A DNA stretch of 11,241 nucleotides from JAXHUH01 sp034211175. GTDB lineage: Bacteria > Actinomycetota > Acidimicrobiia > Acidimicrobiales > CAIXPF01. The notes under the pieces were generated by a model. The model saw nothing but the letters and a program-made list of their open reading frames with translations. It searched no databases and had not been told where the DNA came from. Location of the stretch: NCBI GenBank assembly GCA_034211175.1, contig JAXHUH010000008.1, forward strand, positions 1 through 11,241, given 5' to 3'. The translations under genes and the position numbers were made by a program. The first letter of the stretch is position 1. Each line of letters begins with the position of its first letter. Positions 1-6,634 of this stretch are shown here, in pieces.

Positions 1-244
1 CTCGTCGTCGACGACGAGGAGTCGCTGCGCCGCGCCGAGGCCGGGTTGTCGCTCACACGAGCATGGTCGCACGGCCTGTGCGCTACGCCACACCCTCTGC
101 GGCATCTCTACGACCCACGCCAGGAAGCTCCCAGGTTCTCCCAAGGTTCCAGCGGCTCCATGAGCGGCGAGGCCCCGGGCACCGCACCCGCCCCGGGCGA
201 TCCGAACGAGCGGGCGAGTCCCGAGGAGTCAGGAGAACGAGCTG
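1..244. other. Left-edge region upstream of the MMPL gene, no supported gene
   Basis: No reading frame here looks like a convincing protein. The plus-strand frame from the edge begins with residues reminiscent of a response-regulator start (VVDDEES) but continues as unrelated, low-complexity sequence with no receiver fold. The first 18 bases are a perfect palindrome (CTCGTCGTC followed by its reverse complement). A pair of AGGTTC direct repeats 11 bp apart is listed separately. The Shine-Dalgarno of the MMPL gene, AGGAGA, is at 231-236. I see no convincing -10/-35 pair, so the transporter promoter is not located. Confidence 0.5.
133..149 (+). repeat. AGGTTC direct repeats, 11-bp period, upstream of the MMPL gene
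   Basis: AGGTTC occurs at 133-138 and again at 144-149, exactly one helical turn apart, about 100 bp upstream of the transporter start. Read as 11-nt units from the GTTC core, they are GTTCTCCCAAG and GTTCCAGCGGC. The first resembles the GTTCACC-type PhoP unit seen much more clearly upstream of ppk2 in this window; the second matches poorly. A tandem 11-bp period is typical of OmpR/PhoB-family regulator sites. That this is a functional operator is only an inference and could be chance. Confidence 0.3.
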
Positions 245-2470
245 ATGTCCAAGCTGCTCTATCGAATGGGGCACTGGTGTGTCCGACGGCGCCGAACCGT
301 GGCAGCGATCTGGGTCGCCGTCCTCGTCGGCATGTTCGCTCTCGCCGGCGCGATCGGCGGGCCGACGAGCGACGAGTTCTCCATCCCCGGGTCGGAGTCG
401 CAAGAGGCGATGGACCTGCTCGAGGCCCGGTTCCCCGAGCAGTCCGGATCGTCGGCCCGGATCGTGTTCGCGTCCACCGACGACGTCCCGCTGACCGACC
501 CGGCCAACCAGACCGAGGTCGCCGACGTGCTGGCGGAGCTGGCGGCTGCGCCGGAGGTCGTCGCGGTCAGCGACCCGTTCAACGCCGGGACCGTGTCAGC
601 CGAGGGTCTGATCGCGTTCGCCGAGGTCAGCTACGCCGAGCCGGCGAACGAGGTCTCCGAGGAGGCGGCCGAGGCGCTGGACGAGATCACCGCCTCGGGA
701 TCGACCGACACGCTCCAGATCGAGATCGGCGGCGAGGTCGGCCCCATCGAGGAGATGGGCCACACCTCCGAGCTGATCGGACTGGGCGTCGCCGTGATCG
801 TGCTGCTCATCTCCTTCGGTTCGCTCGTGGCGATGGGGCTCCCGCTCGCCACCGCGCTGATCGGCGTCGGTATCGGCCTCGGCGGCCTCACCGTGACCGC
901 CGGCTTCATCGACCTCTCCGCCACCGCCCCGACGCTGGCCACGATGATCGGCCTGGCGGTCGGCATCGACTACGCGCTGTTCATCGTGACCCGCCATCGC
1001 CAGAACCTCGCCGAGGGCCTCGACGTCGAGGAGTCGGCTGCCCGGGCCAACGCCACCGCCGGTGGCGCCGTCGTCTTCGCCGGCATGACCGTGGTCATCG
1101 CCCTCGCCGGGCTCTTCGTGGTCGGCATCCCGTTCCTCACGGTCATGGGACTGGCCGCAGCGGCCACCGTCCTGATCGCCGTCGCCATCGCGACGACGCT
1201 GCTGCCCGCGCTGCTCGGCTTCGCCGGCCACAACATCGACCGCTGGCGCATCGGCCGGGCCCGCACCGGTTCGGCCGCCGAGTCCCACGACACGCTCAGC
1301 GCCCGCTGGAGCCGCCAGGTCGTCGCCCGCCCCGGGGTCGCCCTCGTCGGCGGCCTCGTCCTCATGCTGACGCTCGCCGCCCCCATGCTCTCGATGCGCC
1401 TCGGCATGCCCGATGCCGGCACCCAGCCCGAGGACACCACCGCCCGTCAGGCCTACGACCTGCTGGCCGAGGGCTTCGGCCCCGGCTTCAACGGACCGTT
1501 CATGCTCGTGGTCGACCTCACCGGCGCCGCCGACCCGACCGCGGCGCTGGACGAGATCGCCGCCGAGGTCGGCCGGGACCCGGGCGTCCAGCTCGTCGCC
1601 CCCGCCGCACCCAATGCAGCCGGCGACACCGCGGTCGTGCAGGTCATCCCGACCACGGGCCCGTCGTCGGAGGAGACCTCCGAACTGGTCCACCACCTGC
1701 GTGACGACGTGCTCCCGACCGTGGAGGACGCCACCGGCGCCTCCGTCGCGGTCGCCGGCCAGACCGCCCTGCTCATCGACGTGACCGACCAGATGGGCGG
1801 CGCGCTGCCCGTGTTCATGGTGCTCGTCATCGGCCTCACGATGGTGCTGCTGCTCGTCGTGTTCCGCTCGCTGCTCGTCCCGGTGAAGGCCGCGATCGCC
1901 ATCCTGTTGAGCATCGGCGCCAGCTTCGGCGTGCTCGTCGCCATCTTCCAGTGGGGCTGGCTCATGGGCCTGGTCGGCCTGGAGGAGACGCTCCCGATCA
2001 TCAGCTTCCTCCCCATGCTGATGTTCGCCGTGCTGTTCGGGCTCTCGATGGACTACGAGGTGTTCATCATCAGTCGGGTGCGGGAGGACTACGTCCGCAC
2101 CGGCGACGCCCGGGGCAGCGTCCTCAGCGGGCTCACCAGCTCGGCCCGGGTCATCACGGCGGCAGCGCTGATCATGATCAGCGTGTTCGGCAGCTTCGCC
2201 CTCAACGTCGACCCGTCGATCCAGATGATGGGCATCGGCTTCTCGATGGCGGTGCTGCTCGACGCCACGGTGGTCCGCATGGTCCTCGTCCCCGCGACGA
2301 TGGCGCTCTTCGGCGACACGGCGTGGTGGCTGCCCCGCTGGCTCGACCGCATCCTCCCCGACCTCGACGTCGAGGGCGAGCACCTCATCGAGCAGCTCGA
2401 GGAGCAGGACCACCAGCGCGAGGACCAGCACCCGGACGACACGCTCGTCTCCACGACCAGCGCGAACTGA
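245..2470 (+). CDS. MMPL family RND-type transporter
   Basis: A 741-residue inner-membrane protein with the two-fold MMPL/RND architecture. TM1 is at about residues 17-38, just after an RRRR positive cluster, and is followed by a periplasmic domain (about 40-172). A first block of five helices spans about 175-328. TM7 (about 362-382) leads to a second periplasmic domain (about 385-512), then a second block of five helices at about 518-692. The proton-relay GxDY-type motifs are present in both halves: GIDY at 240-243 and SMDY at 601-604. The C-terminal tail (about 702-741) is hydrophilic and acidic. Family knowledge: MMPL proteins export lipids, siderophores or drugs using proton-motive force; the substrate here cannot be read from sequence. 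The start is supported by AGGAGA at 231-236, 8 nt before the ATG. The gene is apparently monocistronic, ending before a strong hairpin terminator. No TetR-type regulator is adjacent in the window. Confidence 0.93.
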   Translation: MSKLLYRMGHWCVRRRRTVAAIWVAVLVGMFALAGAIGGPTSDEFSIPGSESQEAMDLLEARFPEQSGSSARIVFASTDDVPLTDPANQTEVADVLAELAAAPEVVAVSDPFNAGTVSAEGLIAFAEVSYAEPANEVSEEAAEALDEITASGSTDTLQIEIGGEVGPIEEMGHTSELIGLGVAVIVLLISFGSLVAMGLPLATALIGVGIGLGGLTVTAGFIDLSATAPTLATMIGLAVGIDYALFIVTRHRQNLAEGLDVEESAARANATAGGAVVFAGMTVVIALAGLFVVGIPFLTVMGLAAAATVLIAVAIATTLLPALLGFAGHNIDRWRIGRARTGSAAESHDTLSARWSRQVVARPGVALVGGLVLMLTLAAPMLSMRLGMPDAGTQPEDTTARQAYDLLAEGFGPGFNGPFMLVVDLTGAADPTAALDEIAAEVGRDPGVQLVAPAAPNAAGDTAVVQVIPTTGPSSEETSELVHHLRDDVLPTVEDATGASVAVAGQTALLIDVTDQMGGALPVFMVLVIGLTMVLLLVVFRSLLVPVKAAIAILLSIGASFGVLVAIFQWGWLMGLVGLEETLPIISFLPMLMFAVLFGLSMDYEVFIISRVREDYVRTGDARGSVLSGLTSSARVITAAALIMISVFGSFALNVDPSIQMMGIGFSMAVLLDATVVRMVLVPATMALFGDTAWWLPRWLDRILPDLDVEGEHLIEQLEEQDHQREDQHPDDTLVSTTSAN

Positions 2471-2491
2471 CCCGAACCGGCACGCCGCCAC

Positions 2492-2515
2492 GGCCACCAG
2501 ACGGTCGTGGCCACG
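2492..2515 (+). repeat. Small inverted repeat after the MMPL gene
   Basis: GGCCAC (2492-2497) and GTGGCC (2507-2512) can pair over a 9-nt loop. The right arm also lies in a 10-bp palindrome, CGTGGCCACG, at 2506-2515. It sits 22 nt past the transporter stop and may add to termination, but the hairpin at 2553-2586 is far stronger. Confidence 0.3.
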
Positions 2516-2552
2516 TGCCAGAACCGGATCGGGGCGTCGTTCCCGACGACCT

Positions 2553-2586
2553 GCGCCGCCTGCCCTCCCGCCCGGGCAGGCGGCGC
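2553..2586 (+). terminator. Strong GC hairpin terminator between the MMPL and DUF2252 genes
   Basis: A perfect 13-bp stem: GCGCCGCCTGCCC (2553-2565) pairs with GGGCAGGCGGCGC (2574-2586) across an 8-nt loop. It starts 83 nt after the transporter stop and ends 50 nt before the DUF2252 start. No U-tract follows, which is common for actinobacterial intrinsic terminators. A structural role other than termination cannot be excluded. Confidence 0.65.
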
Positions 2587-2636
2587 CGCCGCGTCGGGCG
2601 GGCCATGATGTGGCCACCATCGGGAGGGAGGGCGTC

Positions 2637-4062
2637 ATGACCGTGCCGACGACCACGACCGTGCGGTCGGCCACGCCGACGACCACGGCGGCGACCGGGA
2701 CGGTGGCCCGCACCGCGACGCCGGACGAGCGGCTCCGGGCGGGTCGGGACCTGCGCCGGGAGGTCCCGCTCGAAGCCCACGCCGAGCTCGACACCGGCCC
2801 CGGGCGGCCCGACCCGATCGCGTTGCTCACGGCACAGGACACGACCCGGGTGGCGGACCTCGTGCCGATCCGCCACGGCCGCATGTCCGTCACGCCGTTC
2901 ACCTTCTACCGGTGCGGCGCGGCGATCATGGCCGCCGACCTGGCCCGGGTCCCGTCCAGCGGCCTGCGCGTCCAGCTCTGCGGCGACGCCCACCTGGCCA
3001 ACTTCGGGGTGTTCAACGGGGCCGATCGCCGCCTCGTGTTCGACCTCAACGACTTCGACGAGACGGCGCCCGGGCCGTTCGAGTGGGACCTCAAGCGGCT
3101 GGCGGCGAGCGTGACGATCGCCGGGCGCAACAACGAGCTCACCGACAAGCGGATCCGCTCGGCGACCCGGGCCGCGGTGCGCGGCTACCGCGAGGTGCTC
3201 GCGGCGACGTTGTCCCGGAGCCCGCTCGATGTGCACTACTACCGCATCGAGGTCGAGTCGCTCCTGAGCGACGGCGAGAAGCTCCACAAGCGCTCGAGGA
3301 GGGCACTGGCCAAGGCGACCCGCAAGGACAGCGTGCGGGCGCTGCGGAAGCTGACCGAGGTCGTCGACGGCCGCCGCCGCATCGCCGCGAGGCCACCGTT
3401 GATCGTCCCGTTCACGGAGTTCGCGACACCGGAGATGATCGACCGGCTGCGTACGTTCTTCGACCACTACCGCAGCTCGCTGGCGCCGCACCGCGCCGCC
3501 GTGCTCGACGGCTACCGGTTCGTCGACATGGCCCACAAGGTCGTCGGCGTCGGCAGCGTCGGGACCCGCTGCCTCATCGTGCTGCTCGAGTCCGGCGGCG
3601 GCCACCCGCTGTTTCATGCAGTTCAAGGAGGCCGGCCACTCGGTGCTCGAGCCCTACGCGGGCGCCGACCGCTACGAGCAGGGTGGCGAGCGCGTCGTGC
3701 GCGGCCAGCGACTGATGCAGGCGACCGGAGACGTGCTCCTCGGCTGGGCCCGCGACCACACCGACGAGGGGACGGTCGACTACTACTTCCGCCAGCTGTG
3801 GGACGGCAAGGGCTCGGCCGAGGTCGACCAGATGGGCCCGAAGCGGCTGAAGAACTACGCCCGGCACTGCGGCGGGGCCCTGGCGCTGGCCCACGCCCGC
3901 AGCGGCGACGGCGCCGCCATCGCCGGCTACCTCGGCGACGACCGCACCGCCGACCACGTGCTCGCCGACTTCGCCGAGCGCTACGCCGACCTCACCGAGG
4001 CCGACCACGCGGCCCACGCCGCCGCCATCGCCGACGGTCGGGTACCGGCGGCGACGGCCTGA
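2637..4062 (+). CDS. DUF2252 family protein, interrupted by a one-base frameshift
   Basis: Residues 1-326 are encoded in the frame starting at 2637; the rest (148 residues from the ATG at 3616) lies one base over. Removing one T from TTT at 3612-3614 joins them into a 474-residue protein with normal DUF2252 content. Kinase-like motifs are visible: GDAHLANF at 117-124, FDLNDFDE at 135-142 and EWDLKRLA at 149-156. A glycine-rich GVGSVG at 304-309 is followed, across the frameshift, by MQFKEAGHSVLEPY. The original frame stays open to 4415 only as Arg/Pro/Gly-rich shadow sequence. GGAGGGAGGG at 2623-2632 fixes the start at ATG 2637; the GTG at 2610 has no such site. The family has no established function that I know of, but its motifs resemble aminoglycoside-phosphotransferase/kinase folds. 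The break may be a sequencing error, a real mutation, or recoding (see findings). Confidence 0.85.
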
Positions 4063-4159
4063 CGACGCCGACCTCGACCGGCGAGGCAGCAGCAGCGACC
4101 ACGACGCTCTACGGTCGTCGGGCGACACCGCGATCGACGACATGCGGAGGAGTGCCCCG

Positions 4160-4576
4160 ATGGCCGACGCGAAGCCGAAGCTGCTCGCCGGCGGCAACCC
4201 GCAGATCCCGAAGGGCGACGGCGACGAGCCGGTGCAGGCCTACATCGACGCGATGCCCGGCTGGAAGCGGGACGTCGGGCGCCGCCTCGACGACCTCATC
4301 GAGAACGCCGTGCCCGACGTCCGCAAGGGCGTGCGCTGGAACTCGCCCTTCTACGGCTCCGACGGTGGGGGCTGGTTCACCAGCTACCACTGCTTCACGA
4401 AGTACATCAAGGTGACGTTCTTCGACGGCACCTCGCTCGACCCGGAGCCGCCGGTGAGCTCCAAGGACGAGAAGACGCGCTACGCCCACATCAGCGAGGG
4501 CGAGGAGATCGACGAGGAGCTCTGGACGAGCTGGATGACCCAGGCGGCGGCGCTGCCCGGCTGGGACGGCAGCTGA
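4160..4576 (+). CDS. DUF1801 domain protein (first of two)
   Basis: A 138-residue soluble protein with the DUF1801 (YdhG-like) pattern. It has a helical N-terminal part with the stretch VQAYIDAMPGWKRDVGRRL (about 25-43), then VPDVRKGVRWNSPFYG (51-66), the strand-rich core FTKYIKVTFFDG (79-90), and a C-terminal section with an acidic EGEEIDEE run (113-120). There is no signal peptide or membrane segment. ATG 4160 is chosen over the ATG at 4142 because GGAGGAG (4146-4152) lies 7 nt before it. A TAnnnT-type -10 (TACGGT, 4110-4115) lies in the 97-nt gap after the DUF2252 gene, without a clear -35, so the gene may have its own promoter or be read through from upstream. The biochemical function of DUF1801 proteins is not well defined. 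It converges on ppk2. Confidence 0.85.
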   Translation: MADAKPKLLAGGNPQIPKGDGDEPVQAYIDAMPGWKRDVGRRLDDLIENAVPDVRKGVRWNSPFYGSDGGGWFTSYHCFTKYIKVTFFDGTSLDPEPPVSSKDEKTRYAHISEGEEIDEELWTSWMTQAAALPGWDGS

Positions 4577-4590
4577 CCGGACGCCCCGAA

Positions 4591-4641
4591 CGCGCCGACC
4601 GATGGCCGGCGCGCGACACCCGCGCCGGGCTCGCGGCCCGG
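4591..4641. terminator. Convergent hairpins between the DUF1801 gene and ppk2
   Basis: Two GC stems occupy the 66-nt convergent gap. CGCGCCG (4591-4597) pairs with CGGCGCG (4607-4613) over 9 nt. CCGGGC (4625-4630) pairs with GCCCGG (4636-4641) over a 5-nt loop, ending 2 nt before the ppk2 stop. Placed between facing stop codons they are well positioned for bidirectional termination. Neither has a U-tract. Confidence 0.5.
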
Positions 4642-4642
4642 G

Positions 4643-5635
4643 TCAGTGCGGGGGCTCGCCGAACTCGGGGGAGATCTGCTCCGGTGAGCCGACGATCAGC
4701 GGATCGGGCGTGAGGTCGAGGTCGGGGTTGCGGCCCTCGTAGGGCACGACCGAGAGCACGTGGCGCATGGCGTTGACCCGGCCCCGCTTCTTGTCGTTGC
4801 TGCGCACCACGATCCACGGCGCGTCGTCGGTGGAGGTGCGCCGGAACATCTCGCCCTTGACCCGGGTGTAGTCGTCCCAGCGGTCGAGGGAGGCGATGTC
4901 GGTCGGGCTCAGCTTCCACTGGCGGACCGGGTCGATGCGGCGGATCGTGAACCGGGCGAGCTGCTCGCGCCGCGACACCGAGAACCAGAACTTCACCAGC
5001 GTCACACCCGAGCTCTGGATCATCCGCTCGAACTCGGGCACCGAGCGGAGGAACTCCTCGTGCTCGTCGGGGGTGCAGAAGCCCATCACCGGCTCGACGA
5101 CGGCCCGGTTGTACCAGGACCGGTCGAAGAACGTCATCTCACCCCGGGTGGGCAGGTGGCGGACGTAGCGCTGGAAGAACCACTCGCCCTTCTCTCGCTC
5201 GGTCGGCACGCCGAGGGCAACGACGTGGGCGCCGCGGGGGTCGAGGTGCTCCATGAACCGCTTGATGGTCCCGCCCTTGCCGGCGGCGTCGCGGCCCTCG
5301 AACAGGATCACGACCTTGTGGCCCGTCTCACGGATCCACGACTGCATCTGGAGCAGCTCGATCTGGAGCGAGCGCTTGGCCTCGTCGTAGTCCTGCCGGC
5401 TCATGCGCTCGTGGTACGGGTAGCCCTCACGCCACGTCTTGACCGGCAGGCCGTCGGGGCCGAGCAGCACCGGGTCGTCGACCTCGTCGAACGTGCCCTC
5501 GACGGTGAACCCGCGCTCGGCGATCTCGGCAGGGGTCATCGTGCGGAACTCGTCGATGAGCTCGCCCAGCTCGGCGGCGTGGAGCTCGGCGTCGAAGGCC
5601 CCGGAGGAGACCGGGCCCTCGTCAGTGTTCGTCAT
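4643..5635 (-). CDS. ppk2: Polyphosphate kinase 2 (class I PPK2)
   Basis: A 330-residue cytoplasmic enzyme of the P-loop kinase fold. Family knowledge: class I PPK2 enzymes transfer phosphate between polyphosphate and nucleotides, usually favouring polyphosphate-driven phosphorylation of ADP or GDP. The Walker A motif GRDAAGKGG is at 114-122, the Walker B region FFDRSWYNR at 169-177, and the basic lid at about 232-246 (RRIDPVRQWKLSPTD) followed by WDDYT at 253-257. A single catalytic domain with an N-terminal extension of about 85 residues fits class I; nothing suggests a duplicated class II enzyme. The start is supported by GAGGTG (5641-5646), 5 nt from the ATG. A PHO-box-like repeat cluster lies at 5722-5764, so phosphate-starvation control through a PhoP-type regulator is inferred. 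The adjacent genes have no evident polyphosphate role. Confidence 0.96.
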   Translation of the reverse strand: MTNTDEGPVSSGAFDAELHAAELGELIDEFRTMTPAEIAERGFTVEGTFDEVDDPVLLGPDGLPVKTWREGYPYHERMSRQDYDEAKRSLQIELLQMQSWIRETGHKVVILFEGRDAAGKGGTIKRFMEHLDPRGAHVVALGVPTEREKGEWFFQRYVRHLPTRGEMTFFDRSWYNRAVVEPVMGFCTPDEHEEFLRSVPEFERMIQSSGVTLVKFWFSVSRREQLARFTIRRIDPVRQWKLSPTDIASLDRWDDYTRVKGEMFRRTSTDDAPWIVVRSNDKKRGRVNAMRHVLSVVPYEGRNPDLDLTPDPLIVGSPEQISPEFGEPPH

Positions 5636-5696
5636 CTGGCCACCTCGATCGGGAGCGCGGTGGGCGTCCGGGCCCGGGTCCGGCGTGCCGGGCGGA

Positions 5697-5702
5697 CGAG
5701 TA
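5697..5702 (-). promoter_or_regulatory. ppk2: Possible weak ppk2 -10 element
   Basis: TACTCG (minus strand, 5702 down to 5697) lies about 62 nt before the ppk2 start and 19 nt after the end of the PHO-box-like repeats. It matches only part of a -10. A -35 at normal spacing would fall at the edge of the last repeat, with no recognisable hexamer. That is the layout expected for an activator-dependent promoter, but the assignment is weak. Confidence 0.25.
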
Positions 5703-5721
5703 GAGCAGGCGCGTCCGCGTG

Positions 5722-5764
5722 ATCGGCCGAACGGCGGGTGAACTCGAGTGTCGGGCGGGTGAAC
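5722..5764 (-). promoter_or_regulatory. PHO-box-like direct repeats upstream of ppk2
   Basis: Read on the minus strand: GTTCACCCGCC (5764-5754), a 10-nt spacer, a second perfect GTTCACCCGCC (5743-5733), then immediately GTTCGGCCGAT (5732-5722). The last two form adjacent 11-nt units. Known biology: Streptomyces PhoP binds PHO boxes built of 11-nt direct repeat units that begin GTTCACC. These units match that pattern, and polyphosphate kinase genes are known Pho-regulon members in that genus. The cluster starts about 87 nt upstream of the ppk2 ATG. Regulation by a PhoP orthologue is inferred; no regulator gene is in the window. Confidence 0.65.
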
Positions 5765-5790
5765 AGTCGGCGACGCTCCCGGTCGGGCAC

Positions 5791-5810
5791 CGCCGCCCGA
5801 TCAGGCGGCG
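5791..5810 (-). terminator. Hairpin terminator after the SnoaL-like gene
   Basis: CGCCGCC (5791-5797) and GGCGGCG (5804-5810) form a perfect 7-bp stem with a 6-nt loop, 3 nt beyond the stop codon of the SnoaL-like gene. It separates that gene from the ppk2 regulatory region. There is no U-tract. Confidence 0.5.
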
Positions 5811-5813
5811 TCG

Positions 5814-6209
5814 TCAGGCAGTGCGGGCGGTGGCCAGGGCCTCGCGGAGACGAGCGACGTCGCCGCTGTCGAGGTACTCGTCGAGGCGCGTGATGCGCCC
5901 GTCGCCGTCGTAGGCCACGACGAGGCACGCGGTCATGACCAGCGGCTCGTCGCGACCCGGGATCGGCGCCACGGTGTCGTGCTGCTCGACGGCCACCTCG
6001 TCGGTGGCGTGGCGGCGGACGTTCTCGTAGCGCAGGCCCGGCACGTTCCGGGCGAGCCACGAGAGGGTCCGGAGGTTGTCCTCGACGGACTGCTCGATGC
6101 CGTCGTCGCTGTGCCACACCACCGCATCGGGGTGGTAGCAGGCCCGGACCGCATCGATGTCGCCGGCCTCCACGGCACCGAGGAACCGCCCCAGCGCCTC
6201 GAGGTTCAT
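5814..6209 (-). CDS. SnoaL-like / NTF2-fold protein
   Basis: A 131-residue protein with the pattern of the SnoaL-like polyketide-cyclase/NTF2 superfamily. A helical opening (MNLEALGRFLGAVEAGDIDAV, written here in two parts: MNLEALGRFL and GAVEAGDIDAV) is followed by ACYHPDAVVWHSDD. A central section contains RYENVRRHATDEVAVEQHD, and the family-typical ending ITRLDEYLDSGDV is near residue 110. It is probably a soluble cone-shaped alpha+beta fold. Members act as isomerases, cyclases, hydrolases or ligand-binding proteins, so no reaction can be assigned. ATG 6209 begins the domain exactly; the longer upstream frame is Pro/Arg-rich and has no domain. The Shine-Dalgarno is weak. A TAGGCT -10 lies 33 nt upstream. 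The gene ends in a hairpin before ppk2 and is probably transcribed alone. Confidence 0.85.
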   Translation of the reverse strand: MNLEALGRFLGAVEAGDIDAVRACYHPDAVVWHSDDGIEQSVEDNLRTLSWLARNVPGLRYENVRRHATDEVAVEQHDTVAPIPGRDEPLVMTACLVVAYDGDGRITRLDEYLDSGDVARLREALATARTA

Positions 6210-6228
6210 CGCAGCCCGACCTGTTGCC

Positions 6229-6247
6229 CCCACGGTGGGTGAGCCTA
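6229..6247 (-). promoter_or_regulatory. Candidate promoter and palindrome of the SnoaL-like gene
   Basis: TAGGCT (minus strand, 6247 down to 6242) fits a TAnnnT -10; no good -35 is seen 16-18 bp upstream. Just downstream, around the expected transcription start, is an odd palindrome CCCAC-G-GTGGG (6229-6239). Its core, CCACGGTGG, also occurs in the SMP-30 gene promoter region. An operator role is inferred only. Confidence 0.35.
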
Positions 6248-6306
6248 CGCGCGGCCGCCGGCCAGGACGCCACCTCGTGGAGCCTGCCGCTGCCCGGAGC
6301 GAGCGA

Positions 6307-6576
6307 TCAGGCGCCCGAACCGCCGCCCTCGCCGTGCGACTGGATGAACGGCGTCGGTTCCGGGCCGCGGGTGCCGGCGGCGCGTTCGGCCCAGCGGGAG
6401 GCAACGTCGGGATCGGCCGCGGTCGCGGCGCGCAACCGACGGGACAGCTCGGCGCGCCGCGCCAGGAGCGGGGCCCGGTCCGCGAAGGCGTCGCGCGGCA
6501 GCTCGTCGAGCGCGGCATGGACCGCGGCGAGCTCGGCCCGCGGGTCGGCCTCGGGGTTCACGTCACCATCGCTCAT
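6307..6576 (-). CDS. Small helical hypothetical protein (89 residues)
   Basis: No function recognised. The product is soluble, with no membrane segment. A short acidic N-terminus is followed by an Ala/Arg/Glu-rich stretch at about residues 14-60 (LAAVHAALDELPRDAF, then RRAELSRRLRAA) that looks like two amphipathic helices, then a Gly/Pro-rich tail ending SHGEGGGSGA. Similar short 'HAALDELPxDAF...' proteins occur in actinobacteria as uncharacterised proteins; that is from general familiarity, not a search. ATG 6576 is preferred to the in-frame start at 6666. A -35/-10 pair (TTGACC, 17 bp, CACAGT) puts the transcription start on or next to the A of this ATG, and there is no Shine-Dalgarno, which suggests leaderless translation. 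It is divergent from the SMP-30 gene. Confidence 0.65.
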   Translation of the reverse strand: MSDGDVNPEADPRAELAAVHAALDELPRDAFADRAPLLARRAELSRRLRAATAADPDVASRWAERAAGTRGPEPTPFIQSHGEGGGSGA

Positions 6577-6583
6577 GTCACGC

Positions 6584-6612
6584 ACTGTGGCCGGTGGGGT
6601 GGGCAAGGTCAA
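6584..6612 (-). promoter_or_regulatory. Promoter of the 89-residue gene, probably leaderless
   Basis: On the minus strand TTGACC (6612-6607) and CACAGT (6589-6584) are separated by exactly 17 bp. The final T of the -10 is 8 nt from the A of ATG 6576, so the transcript should start at or next to the start codon. The -35 is good (5 of 6 against TTGACA); the -10 is weak. Confidence 0.5.
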
Positions 6613-6634
6613 CCGTCCGTGAACGGTGCCCACC

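Noticed and set aside
1..18. Perfect 18-bp palindrome CTCGTCGTCGACGACGAG
   Set aside because: It is built of GTC/GAC triplets that arise easily in GC-rich DNA, and it is cut by the window edge with no gene context to judge it.
1..56. Possible divergent gene starting at GTG 56 on the minus strand and leaving the window
   Set aside because: Only about 18 codons are visible (Ser/Ala-rich, no domain) and there is no Shine-Dalgarno or clear promoter, so it cannot be supported.
46..1704. Plus-strand frame at the left edge starting with VVDDEES, like a response regulator
   Set aside because: The resemblance ends after a few residues. No receiver fold follows, and the frame continues as Arg-rich shadow sequence over the MMPL gene.
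596..2902. A 768-codon open frame on the minus strand opposite the MMPL gene
   Set aside because: It is His/Asp/Gly/Arg-rich low-complexity sequence with no domain pattern. Long stop-free antisense frames are expected opposite genes with strong G/C third positions. The plus strand encodes a clear MMPL protein.
3616..4062. Separate 148-residue gene starting at ATG 3616
   Set aside because: There is no Shine-Dalgarno, and its sequence is the direct continuation of the DUF2252 protein, so it is the second half of a frameshifted gene.
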